Source: Prevotellaceae bacterium
GTDB lineage: Bacteria > Bacteroidota > Bacteroidia > Bacteroidales > UBA932
Assembly (NCBI GenBank): GCA_031287815.1
Contig: JAITSM010000134.1
Coordinates: 1-23,707, forward strand
Direction: 5' to 3'
DNA: 23,707 bases
Each line of letters begins with the position of its first letter. Position 1 is the stretch's first letter. Below are positions 6,252 to 12,722 of the stretch, piece by piece. A model generated the notes under the pieces. It was given only the letters and a program-made list of their open reading frames with translations. It was not told the origin of the DNA and did not search any database. Made by a program: the position numbers and the translations under genes.

Positions 6252-7259
6252 TTAGTTTTTTACACAATGCACCGGTATCGTGGCTGTTTTGTTTAGTGCA
6301 AGCATATACGCCGGACAACAGTTAGTCCCGCACAGATTGCACTTTACAATCGTATAATTGTAGTAGGCGGCATATTCCCTTTTTGGCTCGGAGTTTTCTG
6401 CGTAGCACACTGACTGCGTACCGCAGCAGGGTTTCATTGACCACGCTCTAGTAGTAGAGTATTCTTCCGTGTTCCATGCATACCCAATGTTTGCTGGTGA
6501 TCCTGCCGACCAGAAACATTTCATTTCATTATAGGTTGGCCAGCGCCATCCCTCCGGGCAATGATTATTAGGTAACCAGGGCGAGTTTCCATTTGATGCA
6601 CTCTGAACATACAAGGTAGAACCGGAACAGGAAATTGCTTTAGACCCCTTATCCGTACCCACTGTCGGAATAATACCGTTAATAGTATTATTGACATAAG
6701 AAGGACAAAAGGTAGCATCGGTTATATTCTTAAATGTTTTGCCGGAAGCCAGCGTGAAGCTGTTGGCGCTAACCGTAACCGTACTGTTATCCGTATACGT
6801 AATAATAAAAGGAATAGTACCGGTCATGGTAAGGTCGCGTTGGGTAGAAAATGTTATGTTCGGCGGGCAGTCGGACGCATAGGCGCACCAATTAAATTTG
6901 GTATTTGCCGGAATATCCGTCAATGCTACCGTTACAGTTTGACTGTAACTGCCACTATTTCCCTGCAACCAAAAACCTTTATCTGTTTCCGGCGCTACCG
7001 TTCCGGGAGAAGGATTAGCCACAGTAGCGCGTGTCCATGTACCGGAGGGTTGGTTATTTTCTATTTTAATAAAATCTACCCATACCCAGATTTTGGAATT
7101 GTGGCAAGTTCCGCTGGAGATAGCATTCCACGATACGCGAAATTGTACCGCAGGCGTGGTGTAAGTTGCACTGAGCGGTTCAATTTTAATGTGGCTTTGT
7201 GCAAATGCAGAAAAGCCCACTCCCATAAGGGAAAGAAAAGAAAGAAGAATCTTTTTCAT
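6252..7259 (-). CDS. Secreted FISUMP-type protein 2 (shorter paralog)
   Basis: A 335-aa exported protein. Signal peptide to about residue 20 (MKKILLSFLSLMGVGFSAFA). It has the same N-terminal domain as the other two paralogs (NSKIWVWVDFIKI, KGFWLQG, FNWCAYASDCPPN). The C-terminal part has the FISUMP phrase HCPEGWRWPTYNEMKCF (about 233-249) and ends VHCVKN. The usual YRIxxxxDNxWW segment that comes before this phrase in paralogs 1 and 3 is missing, so the FISUMP domain is shortened or diverged. It is cysteine-rich (paired CC and CNLCGTNCC near the C-terminus), which suggests disulfides. More diverged from paralogs 1 and 3 than those are from each other. Transcribed alone from its own promoter and structured leader, convergent with paralog 1. 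Function unknown. Confidence 0.8.
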   Translation of the reverse strand: MKKILLSFLSLMGVGFSAFAQSHIKIEPLSATYTTPAVQFRVSWNAISSGTCHNSKIWVWVDFIKIENNQPSGTWTRATVANPSPGTVAPETDKGFWLQGNSGSYSQTVTVALTDIPANTKFNWCAYASDCPPNITFSTQRDLTMTGTIPFIITYTDNSTVTVSANSFTLASGKTFKNITDATFCPSYVNNTINGIIPTVGTDKGSKAISCSGSTLYVQSASNGNSPWLPNNHCPEGWRWPTYNEMKCFWSAGSPANIGYAWNTEEYSTTRAWSMKPCCGTQSVCYAENSEPKREYAAYYNYTIVKCNLCGTNCCPAYMLALNKTATIPVHCVKN

Positions 7260-7350
7260 ACTATTATTATTTAAGGTTTATAGTTTCATGTTTAAGGGTT
7301 ACCGGCATCTTGCCTATTGTCCATATTCTACAAGTCTATGTGCTGTTTTC

Positions 7351-7662
7351 GCAGCTTCGGGGCTGTTTTGCAAACACAAACTTTTTCTCTAAAACAACCC
7401 CTCGCTGCAATTTTTTATTCGCTGCCAATTATTGCAGAATTTTATTATTTGCTTCTGCAATCTATTTCTCTAACTTTTACCGCGATTTTTTTTCTTATCA
7501 TTCTATTAAAAAACCAAAAATAAAAATGGGCACTACACTTATTAAAATCAGAGGTTATCGAAGACCCAACAGGTAATAAGTTTAGCAACCCATTTTCGCT
7601 CTTGGCGAGGTTGCTTTTCCTTATATTCCACCTGTTTTGAAATTTTCGATATTTCTGATTTT
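7351..7662 (-). promoter_or_regulatory. Structured 5' leader RNA of FISUMP gene 2
   Basis: The 540-nt gap between this gene and pckA holds the same RNA layout, read on the minus strand. Domain I: P1 7654-7662/7544-7552 (AAAATCAGA/TCTGATTTT); internal loop AAT opposite AACC; P2 7645-7650/7557-7562 (ATCGAA/TTCGAT); P3 7630-7636/7568-7574 (AACAGGT/ACCTGTT) plus ATAAG/CTTAT; P4 7609-7615/7584-7590 (AGCAACC/GGTTGCT). The apical strand AAAATGGG (complement of 7589-7596) pairs with CCCATTTT (complement of 7523-7530). This is the same topology as gene 1 with unrelated bases, though it overlaps P4 by 2 nt. Domain II: GCAGC/GCTGC (7421-7425 with 7351-7355) and an 11-bp hairpin at 7391-7401/7359-7369. 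The AT-rich rest of the gap shows nothing else apart from the promoter. Confidence 0.7.
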
Positions 7663-7737
7663 TACAGAATAAAAGTTAAAGCGATATATTGTTAAATATA
7701 TCAAATCACTATTTCAAAGAGCATCTGATTAACTACG

Positions 7738-7768
7738 CAAATATAATTACATTTTTTTTATCTGCAAA
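7738..7768 (-). promoter_or_regulatory. Full -33/-7 promoter of FISUMP gene 2
   Basis: On the minus strand TTTG (7765-7768), 19 nt, then TATATTTG (7738-7745): a perfect consensus. It begins about 30 nt after the pckA stop, so the leader starts right behind pckA. No separate pckA terminator is visible. Confidence 0.85.
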
Positions 7769-7799
7769 TTTTTTTACGTGCATTTCAAAAATATATTTA

Positions 7800-9407
7800 T
7801 TACAGCTTCGGCCCAGCAGCCACCAATGCTTTGCCGGTTTCGTTGCCGGTAAACTTCGCAAAGTTTTTGATGAAGCGGTCGGCAAGGTCTTTTGCTTTTA
7901 CTGTCCATTGTTCCGCATCGCTGTAAGTGTCGCGCGGGTCGAGGATTTTCGGGTCTACGCCCGGCAATGCCACAGGTACTTCAAAATCGAAGAACGGTAT
8001 TTTCTTCGTAGGCGCCTTGTCAATCGAGCCGTCGAGGATAGCGTCAATGATACCGCGCGTATCTTTAATCGAAATACGCTTGCCGCTGCCGTTCCAGCCG
8101 GTATTTACCAGGTAGGCTTTTGCGCCGGACTGTTGCATTTTTTTCACCAGTTCTTCGCCGTATTTGGTAGGATGCAGCGACAGGAACGCTGCGCCGAAAC
8201 AGGCCGAGAACGTAGGCGTCGGTTCGGTGATGCCGCGTTCGGTGCCGGCTAATTTGGCCGTGAATCCCGACAGGAAGTAATACTGCGTTTGCTCCGGCGT
8301 CAGGATGGACACCGGCGGCAATACGCCGAAAGCGTCTGCCGACAGGAAAATCACTTTCTCGGCCGGCCCGGCCTTCGACACCGGCTGGACAATATTTTTG
8401 ATATGGTAAATCGGATAGGACACGCGCGTGTTTTCGGTTACCGATTTATCGTTGAAATCGATTTTCCCGTTTTCGTCCACCGTTACATTTTCCAGCAATG
8501 CGTCGCGTTTAATCGCGTCGTAGATGTCCGGTTCGGCTTCTTTACTCAGGTTTATCACTTTTGCGTAGCAGCCGCCTTCGAAATTAAATACGCCGTCGTT
8601 GTCCCAGCCATGTTCGTCATCGCCAATCAGCAGGCGTTTCGGGTCGGTGGACAGGGTTGTTTTGCCGGTGCCCGACAGGCCGAAGAAAATCGCGGTGTTC
8701 TTTCCCTGCATGTCGGTATTTGCGGAGCAGTGCATCGAAGCGATGCCCTGCAGCGGAAGCAGGTAGTTCATGTAGGAGAACATGCCCTTTTTCATTTCGC
8801 CGCCGTACCATGTGTTGAGAATAATTTGTATTTTCTCGGTCAGGTTGAACACTACGGCCGTTTCGGAGTTCAGGCCAAGTTCTTTGAAGTTTTCCACTTT
8901 TGCTTTCGACGCGTTTATTACCACGAAATCGGGCTCGCCGTAATTTGCCAGTTCGGCTGCCGTCGGGCGGATGAACATGTTGGCCACAAAATGCGCCTGC
9001 CAGGCCACTTCCATGATGAAGCGAATTTTCAGGCGCGTATTTTCGTTCGCCCCGCAAAACGTATCCACTACATACAGGCGTTTATCCGAAAGCTGTTTCA
9101 CCGCAAGGTTTTTCAGGCTTTTCCATGCTTCCGGCGTTACCGGCTTGTTGTCGTTTTTGTAGGCCTCGGACGTCCACCATACCGTATTACGGGTGGTATC
9201 GTCCATCACAAAAAATTTATCTTTTGGGGAACGCCCGGTATATACGCCGGTCATCACGTTCACCGCCCCCAGCTCCGTGAGCTGCCCTTTTTCAAACCCC
9301 TCGTTGCGGGCATCCGTTTCCGCTTTAAAAAGCGCTTCGTAAGGGGGATTGTAGATAATTTCTTTCACCCCCGTAATTCCATACTTTGTTAAATCAATGT
9401 TTGCCAT
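7800..9407 (-). CDS. pckA: Phosphoenolpyruvate carboxykinase (ATP)
   Basis: A 535-aa cytosolic enzyme that interconverts oxaloacetate + ATP and PEP + CO2 + ADP. In many gut Bacteroidota it runs in the CO2-fixing direction towards succinate. Visible motifs: YTGRSPKDKF (56-65, substrate-binding arginine R59); NYLLPLQGIASMHCSAN (214-230) leading to the kinase P-loop GLSGTGKT (243-250); and IGDDEHGWD (261-269, metal-binding acidic pair). Length and ends match the ATP-type family. The start at MANIDLTKYG follows an AT-rich leader of about 27 nt from a promoter that overlaps the stop codon of the upstream gene. It lies between two FISUMP genes but shows normal housekeeping codon use. Confidence 0.98.
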   Translation of the reverse strand: MANIDLTKYGITGVKEIIYNPPYEALFKAETDARNEGFEKGQLTELGAVNVMTGVYTGRSPKDKFFVMDDTTRNTVWWTSEAYKNDNKPVTPEAWKSLKNLAVKQLSDKRLYVVDTFCGANENTRLKIRFIMEVAWQAHFVANMFIRPTAAELANYGEPDFVVINASKAKVENFKELGLNSETAVVFNLTEKIQIILNTWYGGEMKKGMFSYMNYLLPLQGIASMHCSANTDMQGKNTAIFFGLSGTGKTTLSTDPKRLLIGDDEHGWDNDGVFNFEGGCYAKVINLSKEAEPDIYDAIKRDALLENVTVDENGKIDFNDKSVTENTRVSYPIYHIKNIVQPVSKAGPAEKVIFLSADAFGVLPPVSILTPEQTQYYFLSGFTAKLAGTERGITEPTPTFSACFGAAFLSLHPTKYGEELVKKMQQSGAKAYLVNTGWNGSGKRISIKDTRGIIDAILDGSIDKAPTKKIPFFDFEVPVALPGVDPKILDPRDTYSDAEQWTVKAKDLADRFIKNFAKFTGNETGKALVAAGPKL

Positions 9408-9439
9408 AATTTTTTATTGTTAGTAATTTTTTTAGCACG

Positions 9440-9919
9440 TCAAAGGTACGTATTTTTTTCAATTTTCATCTTTTTAGCCATTTTAACCAATCCTTCGTAA
9501 TCTGCCATATTCCGGTCAAAGATATAGCAGTTTTCGCCCGTACTGTAATAGAAAAAGAAGTGCTTCGAGCCATTGGTAATTAAGAGAAACGGCACTTTTA
9601 CTAACAGGTTGTAGCGGGCAACCTGTTCACACGTTTCCCGTGAGATAGTCACCTCGGGCGCTTTACATTCGGCCAGCAGGATGGGTTGCAGCTGGCGGTC
9701 GTAGGCCACCACGTCGGCGCGGAAAAAGTATCGGGGGTGGGGAATGGCCGTTTCCACCTGCAACAACCCTTCGGGAAATCTTTTTACCACCGTCAGGTAA
9801 TGCAATAACTGTTGCCGTACCGACTCTTCCGGCGTATACGCCACAAATTTCTTCCGGATAATATCGAAGATTTCCAGCCTCCCTAAATGTTCCCGCATAC
9901 GCGGTGTAAATGCTGCCAT
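9440..9919 (-). CDS. HsdR N-terminal-type (PD-(D/E)xK) domain protein
   Basis: A 159-aa protein made only of the type I restriction enzyme R-subunit N-terminal fold (HSDR_N_2 family). The nuclease-fold core is visible: D69 in YFFRADVVAYD, then PILLAECKAPEV with E84 and K86 (ExK). EQVARYNLLVKVPFLLITNG follows, as is typical for the family. It has no helicase domain, and no HsdM or HsdS lies nearby, so it is not a working restriction system. Stand-alone proteins of this kind are common in Bacteroidota and their job is not known. The start follows a spacer of simple ATTATGAA repeats. It is upstream of pckA (32 nt gap), but pckA appears to have its own promoter. Confidence 0.85.
   Translation of the reverse strand: MAAFTPRMREHLGRLEIFDIIRKKFVAYTPEESVRQQLLHYLTVVKRFPEGLLQVETAIPHPRYFFRADVVAYDRQLQPILLAECKAPEVTISRETCEQVARYNLLVKVPFLLITNGSKHFFFYYSTGENCYIFDRNMADYEGLVKMAKKMKIEKNTYL
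9441..9448 (-). promoter_or_regulatory. -7 element of pckA, overlapping the upstream stop codon
   Basis: TACCTTTG (minus strand) matches TAnnTTTG and spans the last two sense codons and the start of the TGA stop of the HsdR_N-like gene. It would start transcription about 30 nt before the pckA ATG. No perfect -33 TTTG is seen (GATG at the expected place). Confidence 0.55.
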
Positions 9920-9929
9920 AACCTTGCTT

Positions 9930-10006
9930 TGAATTATGAATTATGAATTATGAATGCTGACGCCAGCTAACTTTTAGTTTTTAATTTTTAGTTTTTAACT
10001 TAAAAA
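9930..10006. repeat. Simple-repeat spacer with GACGCCAGC motif
   Basis: Three tandem GAATTAT(G) units (about 9930-9953) are followed by GCTGACGCCAGC (9955-9966) and two copies of a TTTTAGTTTTTAA-like unit. Similar make-up recurs at 14771, 18831 and 22570. Non-coding. Confidence 0.6.
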
Positions 10007-10060
10007 GGATACAAATTTACGATTTTTTAGAATAATTTTTTTTTATAGGGAGAAAAGCAT

Positions 10061-10068
10061 TATCTTTG
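10061..10068 (+). promoter_or_regulatory. -7 element of tRNA-Cys
   Basis: TATCTTTG matches TAnnTTTG and ends 14 nt before the mature tRNA. Upstream is a long T-run with no clear TTTG. Confidence 0.6.
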
Positions 10069-10081
10069 CACTCCTTAATCC

Positions 10082-10152
10082 GGTACCATGGCCGAGGGGT
10101 TAGGCAGCGGTCTGCAAAACCGCGTACAGCAGTTCGAATCTGCTTGGTACCT
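10082..10152 (+). tRNA. tRNA-Cys (anticodon GCA)
   Basis: A 71-nt cloverleaf. Acceptor stem GGTACCA/TGGTACC is 7 bp perfect, and the discriminator base is U, as needed by cysteinyl-tRNA synthetase. The anticodon arm GCGGT-CTGCAAA-ACCGC has anticodon GCA. The T arm AGCAG-TTCGAAT-CTGCT carries the TTCGA loop. CCA is not encoded. It is a single gene with its own promoter and terminator. Confidence 0.97.
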
Positions 10153-10163
10153 CTTCTCAAGTT

Positions 10164-10196
10164 AATAGGTGTCCCACAGATGGACACCTATTTTTT
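10164..10196 (+). terminator. Rho-independent terminator of tRNA-Cys
   Basis: AATAGGTGTCC (10164-10174) pairs perfectly with GGACACCTATT (10182-10192) around a 7-nt loop, and the T-run extends to 10196. Confidence 0.9.
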
Positions 10197-10256
10197 CAGA
10201 TTACCTAGATTTTTCAGTTAAAAGTTTAAAGCTGATGTCCTTCTCCGGAGGATATA

Positions 10257-10442
10257 TATCCGGTTATTTTTCCCTGTCGGGAAATAAAAATAGCCTTGCC
10301 GGAGCTCCGGCAAGGCTGTCCGGAACTAAAAACACGCTTGCCGGAGTTCCGGCAAGGCTGTCCGGAACCAAAAACACGCTTGCCGGAGTTCCGGCAAGGC
10401 TGTCCGGAACTAAAAACACGCTTGCCGGAGCTCCGGCAAGCG
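10257..10442. repeat. 42-bp palindromic repeat array A with header hairpin
   Basis: A header hairpin (TTTTTCCC...GGGAAATAAAAA, 10264-10290) is followed by four CTTGCCGGA..TCCGGCAAG palindromes starting at 10295, 10337, 10379 and 10421, exactly 42 bp apart. The first palindrome extends to 26 bp (10292-10317). Between palindromes lies GCTGTCCGGAACTAAAAACAC. A frame open through the array (10169-10462) reads only the repeat and starts inside the tRNA terminator, so it is not taken as a gene. The same header and unit length recur at 23497-23707. The 313-nt gap around it holds nothing else but the tRNA terminator. Confidence 0.9.
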
Positions 10443-10465
10443 CCGTTTTAGCGTTGCCGTAAAAA

Positions 10466-10816
10466 TCACCTTTCCATCTGTTCCATTACCGGCGGCAGCT
10501 GCCCCACAAAAGCTTCATACGTTTGCGCCGGGAGAAATTTTAAGTCATAACAGCATTGCAGCAGGCCGCAGGTTACCTGAAAATGTTGCTGCGTAAGGGA
10601 AATAAAATATCCCTGCCTGTTAGCGCGCGCTGCCGCCGCATGCAACAACAGTTGCGTCATACACCCCAATTCCCAGCGGATACGCCCGGCAAACAATTTC
10701 CGTCCCTGACACGTCATTTTTGGAATAAGCTCATTGCAATTGCCGACAAAAGCCACTACTGTTTTATACAGCAGCGTCCGCGTAAAATCGGTGGAATAGA
10801 CTAATTCGTATTTCAT
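10466..10816 (-). CDS. Four-helix-bundle protein, Avd/S23-like
   Basis: A 116-aa protein, counted from MKYELVYSTDF. An upstream in-frame ATG at 10900 would add 28 residues unlike the rest. The pattern is all-helical: about 9-32 (TRTLLYKTVVAFVGNCNELIPK), 38-60 (GRKLFAGRIRWELGCMTQLLLHA), 70-90, and a C-terminal helix pair with CCYDLKFLPAQTYEAFVGQL. The last phrase (LxxLxxKxYExxxxxL) is typical of the 23S rRNA intervening-sequence protein / Avd four-helix-bundle group. These proteins are found alone or as accessory proteins of diversity-generating retroelements. No reverse transcriptase is in the window. It lies 109 nt downstream of FISUMP gene 3 on the same strand and might share its transcript. 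The family call is moderate and function is unknown. Confidence 0.6.
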   Translation of the reverse strand: MKYELVYSTDFTRTLLYKTVVAFVGNCNELIPKMTCQGRKLFAGRIRWELGCMTQLLLHAAAARANRQGYFISLTQQHFQVTCGLLQCCYDLKFLPAQTYEAFVGQLPPVMEQMER

Positions 10817-10925
10817 GTGAATGGTTTTTAATAAGGTTGCGCGAAAAAACCACAGCAAGGATAAGCTATGCGGCGGCTCAAAGCAATATTGTTGCTCCAT
10901 TCGGATAAAATCATGTTAGTTAAAG

Positions 10926-12002
10926 TTACAGCTGACGACGACAACGCACGTTGCCAGTGTTATTTGAAGTACACGAGCAGTAACCGGGGTCGGTTGTATC
11001 ACACGCATTATACACCCACTTCCAATGATCTAACCAAACTAGCGTTTGTGTGCATTCCTGTACAATAATATCGGTGCGTACTGCACTTATACAGTAACCG
11101 ATATATCGTCCGTTAGTTCCTAAAGCAGCACCCCATTCATCACTATAGCCAATGAATCTCGTTTTTGTTTCATTAGAAGTCGGTAATTGCCAACCGTCTG
11201 GACAATTGGGCTTATTATTGCCACTATAGTAACTGATTCCATTGCAAATGGCAACTCTCTTGTCTGCATTTTTCATATATTCCGCCATCCACCAACTATT
11301 ATCTAAATTTTGTGTTATGCGATAAATTATATCGTCTCTATTATCTTTTATGTATGCTTCCCAATTTCCCGCCCCGCTTTGGCGTTCCATACAACGATGA
11401 GAGTCGTCCATATATAAGTCGCTTCCGGTGTAGGGACACCAAAGTCCGGGATAGCCTGTAGCGTCGGTTATGGTTGCCGGCGTAATGGTCAATGCCGAAG
11501 TAGCAAGTGTCATTCCGGTTACTGTTTGCGCAGTTGTACCATTAGAAGCAATCAATTTGAACGGCGGCGTTCCCGCCAATGTGTAGGAGCTATTGGTATT
11601 CGCTAAAACATTCGGCGGGTAGTCGCTGCCATAGGCGCACCAGTTAAATTTTCCGGTGGCATTTAACGTGGCGGTAACGGTTGTTCCGTTATTGGTTGCG
11701 CCATATTCAATAAAAAAACCACGTTCGGTAGCATTGGTCACCGTACCGTTTCCGCCTATTTTAATGGGGTTGGAAATAGTGGCGGTAGAAAAAGAATTTG
11801 CCGGCGTCGTGCCTGTTACCGGGCAGAAATCTATCCACACCCACACACGGTTATTGTAGGGCGCGGTAGGCGTATTTGTCCATTCTACTTTGAAAGTAAC
11901 CGTTGGCGGTACGGTATAATTCGTACTAATCGGCGTAACCGTTACGGTAGCATTTGCAGCCACGCTTACCAGCATGGCGAAAGAAAAAAGAATTTTTTTC
12001 AT
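10926..12002 (-). CDS. Secreted FISUMP-domain protein 3
   Basis: A 358-aa exported protein. Signal peptide 1-18 (MKKILFSFAMLVSVAANA). The N-terminal domain (NNRVWVWIDFCPVTG, RGFFIEYGATNNG, FNWCAYGSDYPPN) and linker (GLWCPYTGSDLYMD) are almost the same as in FISUMP protein 1. The FISUMP region starts with YRITQNLDNSWWMAEYMKN (about 226-244), continues with NCPDGWQLPTSNET and ends VRCRRQL, cysteine-rich. After about residue 240 it differs strongly from protein 1. Nucleotide identity with gene 1 is very high in places: about 75 bp around 11401-11475 with two mismatches to gene 1 positions 5519-5593. This indicates recent duplication or gene conversion of the 5' half only. Expressed from its own promoter through a structured leader. 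Function unknown. Confidence 0.85.
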   Translation of the reverse strand: MKKILFSFAMLVSVAANATVTVTPISTNYTVPPTVTFKVEWTNTPTAPYNNRVWVWIDFCPVTGTTPANSFSTATISNPIKIGGNGTVTNATERGFFIEYGATNNGTTVTATLNATGKFNWCAYGSDYPPNVLANTNSSYTLAGTPPFKLIASNGTTAQTVTGMTLATSALTITPATITDATGYPGLWCPYTGSDLYMDDSHRCMERQSGAGNWEAYIKDNRDDIIYRITQNLDNSWWMAEYMKNADKRVAICNGISYYSGNNKPNCPDGWQLPTSNETKTRFIGYSDEWGAALGTNGRYIGYCISAVRTDIIVQECTQTLVWLDHWKWVYNACDTTDPGYCSCTSNNTGNVRCRRQL

Positions 12003-12034
12003 AAAAGTAAATTTTTAAATTGTTATTATTTTTT

Positions 12035-12273
12035 GCAGCTTTGGGGTTATTTTGCAAACACAAACTTTATTAACTAAAATAACCCCTTGCTGCAATTTTT
12101 TATTTGCTGCCGGTTTTACACATTTCGTAGTTTATATATATAAAACGAAACGTGAATTTTAATTTATCGATATTGAGGTTCTAGACTACCACACCAAGAA
12201 TAAACAAAATTCACGTTTAATTTATGAATTTGCTTCACTTGGTGTTTTTTGAAATTGTCTAGATTTCAATATC
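12035..12273 (-). promoter_or_regulatory. Structured 5' leader RNA of FISUMP gene 3
   Basis: Minus-strand version of the shared leader. Domain I: P1 12266-12273/12169-12176 (GATATTGA/TCAATATC); internal loop AAT opposite AACC; P2 12257-12262/12181-12186 (CTAGAC/GTCTAG); P3 12238-12245/12191-12198 (ACACCAAG/CTTGGTGT); P4 12225-12232/12205-12213 with one bulge. The apical strand AAACGTGAATTTT pairs over 13 bp with AAAATTCACGTTT (12207-12219 with 12148-12160). Domain II: GCAGC/GCTGC (12106-12110 with 12035-12039), and an 11-bp hairpin GGGGTTATTTT/AAAATAACCCC (12076-12086 with 12043-12053), where gene 1 has G-C in place of A-T. The segment between Domain II and the ATG is shorter than in genes 1 and 2. 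Confidence 0.75.
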
Positions 12274-12331
12274 TGAATAAAACCGGACTGCGCCGGTTTG
12301 GTTACAATAAAAAAGAACATCATTAACGCCG

Positions 12332-12362
12332 CAAATATATTACTTTATTTTTTAATTCCAAC
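12332..12362 (-). promoter_or_regulatory. -33/-7 promoter of FISUMP gene 3
   Basis: On the minus strand GTTG (12359-12362), 19 nt, TATATTTG (12332-12339). The spacer end AAAAAATAAAGTAA is identical to that of FISUMP gene 1. Confidence 0.8.
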
Positions 12363-12406
12363 TATTTTTGAAAAAAAATTTTCGTAAGGTGATTTCGGCG
12401 TTAGCA

Positions 12407-12648
12407 CATTCTCCATTAGAGTAAGGCGTGAAACGCCGGATTTTCATAACCGCAGACAAGCGGAGCGCAGCCTGCGGAAGAAGCCCCACACTGCCTTTCG
12501 CGCGACGTACTGTCCGTACATAACGGAAAGCCTGTGCGCCGCGCGAGGGGCAGGGAAGTTCATCTTGCCCCATGCTGCGTTACGCTCCGCTTCACTTGCA
12601 TGTGGTTATGAAAAGGCAAGCCCTCCGGGCTTAGTTAATGGAGAATTG
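12407..12648. mobile_element. MITE-like non-coding element with terminal inverted repeats
   Basis: CATTCTCCATTA at 12407-12418 is mirrored by TAATGGAGAATTG at 12636-12648. Inside, ATTTTCATAACCGCAGACAAGCGGAGCGCAGC-like sequence (about 12438-12472) is inverted, imperfectly, at about 12570-12614. The centre has CTGCC..CGCGCG pairing with CGCGCG..GGCAG. The whole approximately 240 bp can thus fold as a long imperfect hairpin. No transposase is encoded, and the 73-aa frame inside (12352-12573, minus) looks like chance. A further CATTCTCCATTA at 12714-12725 abuts the truA stop. No target-site duplication was identified. It could instead be a relic of a dispersed intergenic repeat. Confidence 0.45.
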
Positions 12649-12722
12649 AAAATAGAGAATGTCTTTTGCGGCACTCTCCATTTCTAATTTCATCCTCTTC
12701 CCCGCCCGAAGGGCATTCTCCA

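Noticed and set aside
8289..9392. Long open frame opposite pckA (367 aa)
   Set aside because: It is a shadow of the pckA codon pattern on the other strand, with no domain and no promoter.
9440..9919. Type I restriction-modification system
   Set aside because: Only the HsdR N-terminal fold is present, with no helicase, HsdM or HsdS nearby.
10169..10462. 97-aa open frame with repeated LAGVPARLSGTKNT
   Set aside because: It starts inside the tRNA-Cys terminator and reads only the 42-bp palindromic array; unlike a real gene it has no leader, promoter or non-repeat domain.
5003..12002. Complete diversity-generating retroelement
   Set aside because: No reverse transcriptase and no template/variable repeat pair with adenine-specific changes were found; only a lectin-like type of target and a possible helper protein are present.
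12352..12573. 73-aa open frame on the minus strand
   Set aside because: It overlaps the promoter of FISUMP gene 3 and the palindromic element, has no recognisable domain and is best explained by chance.
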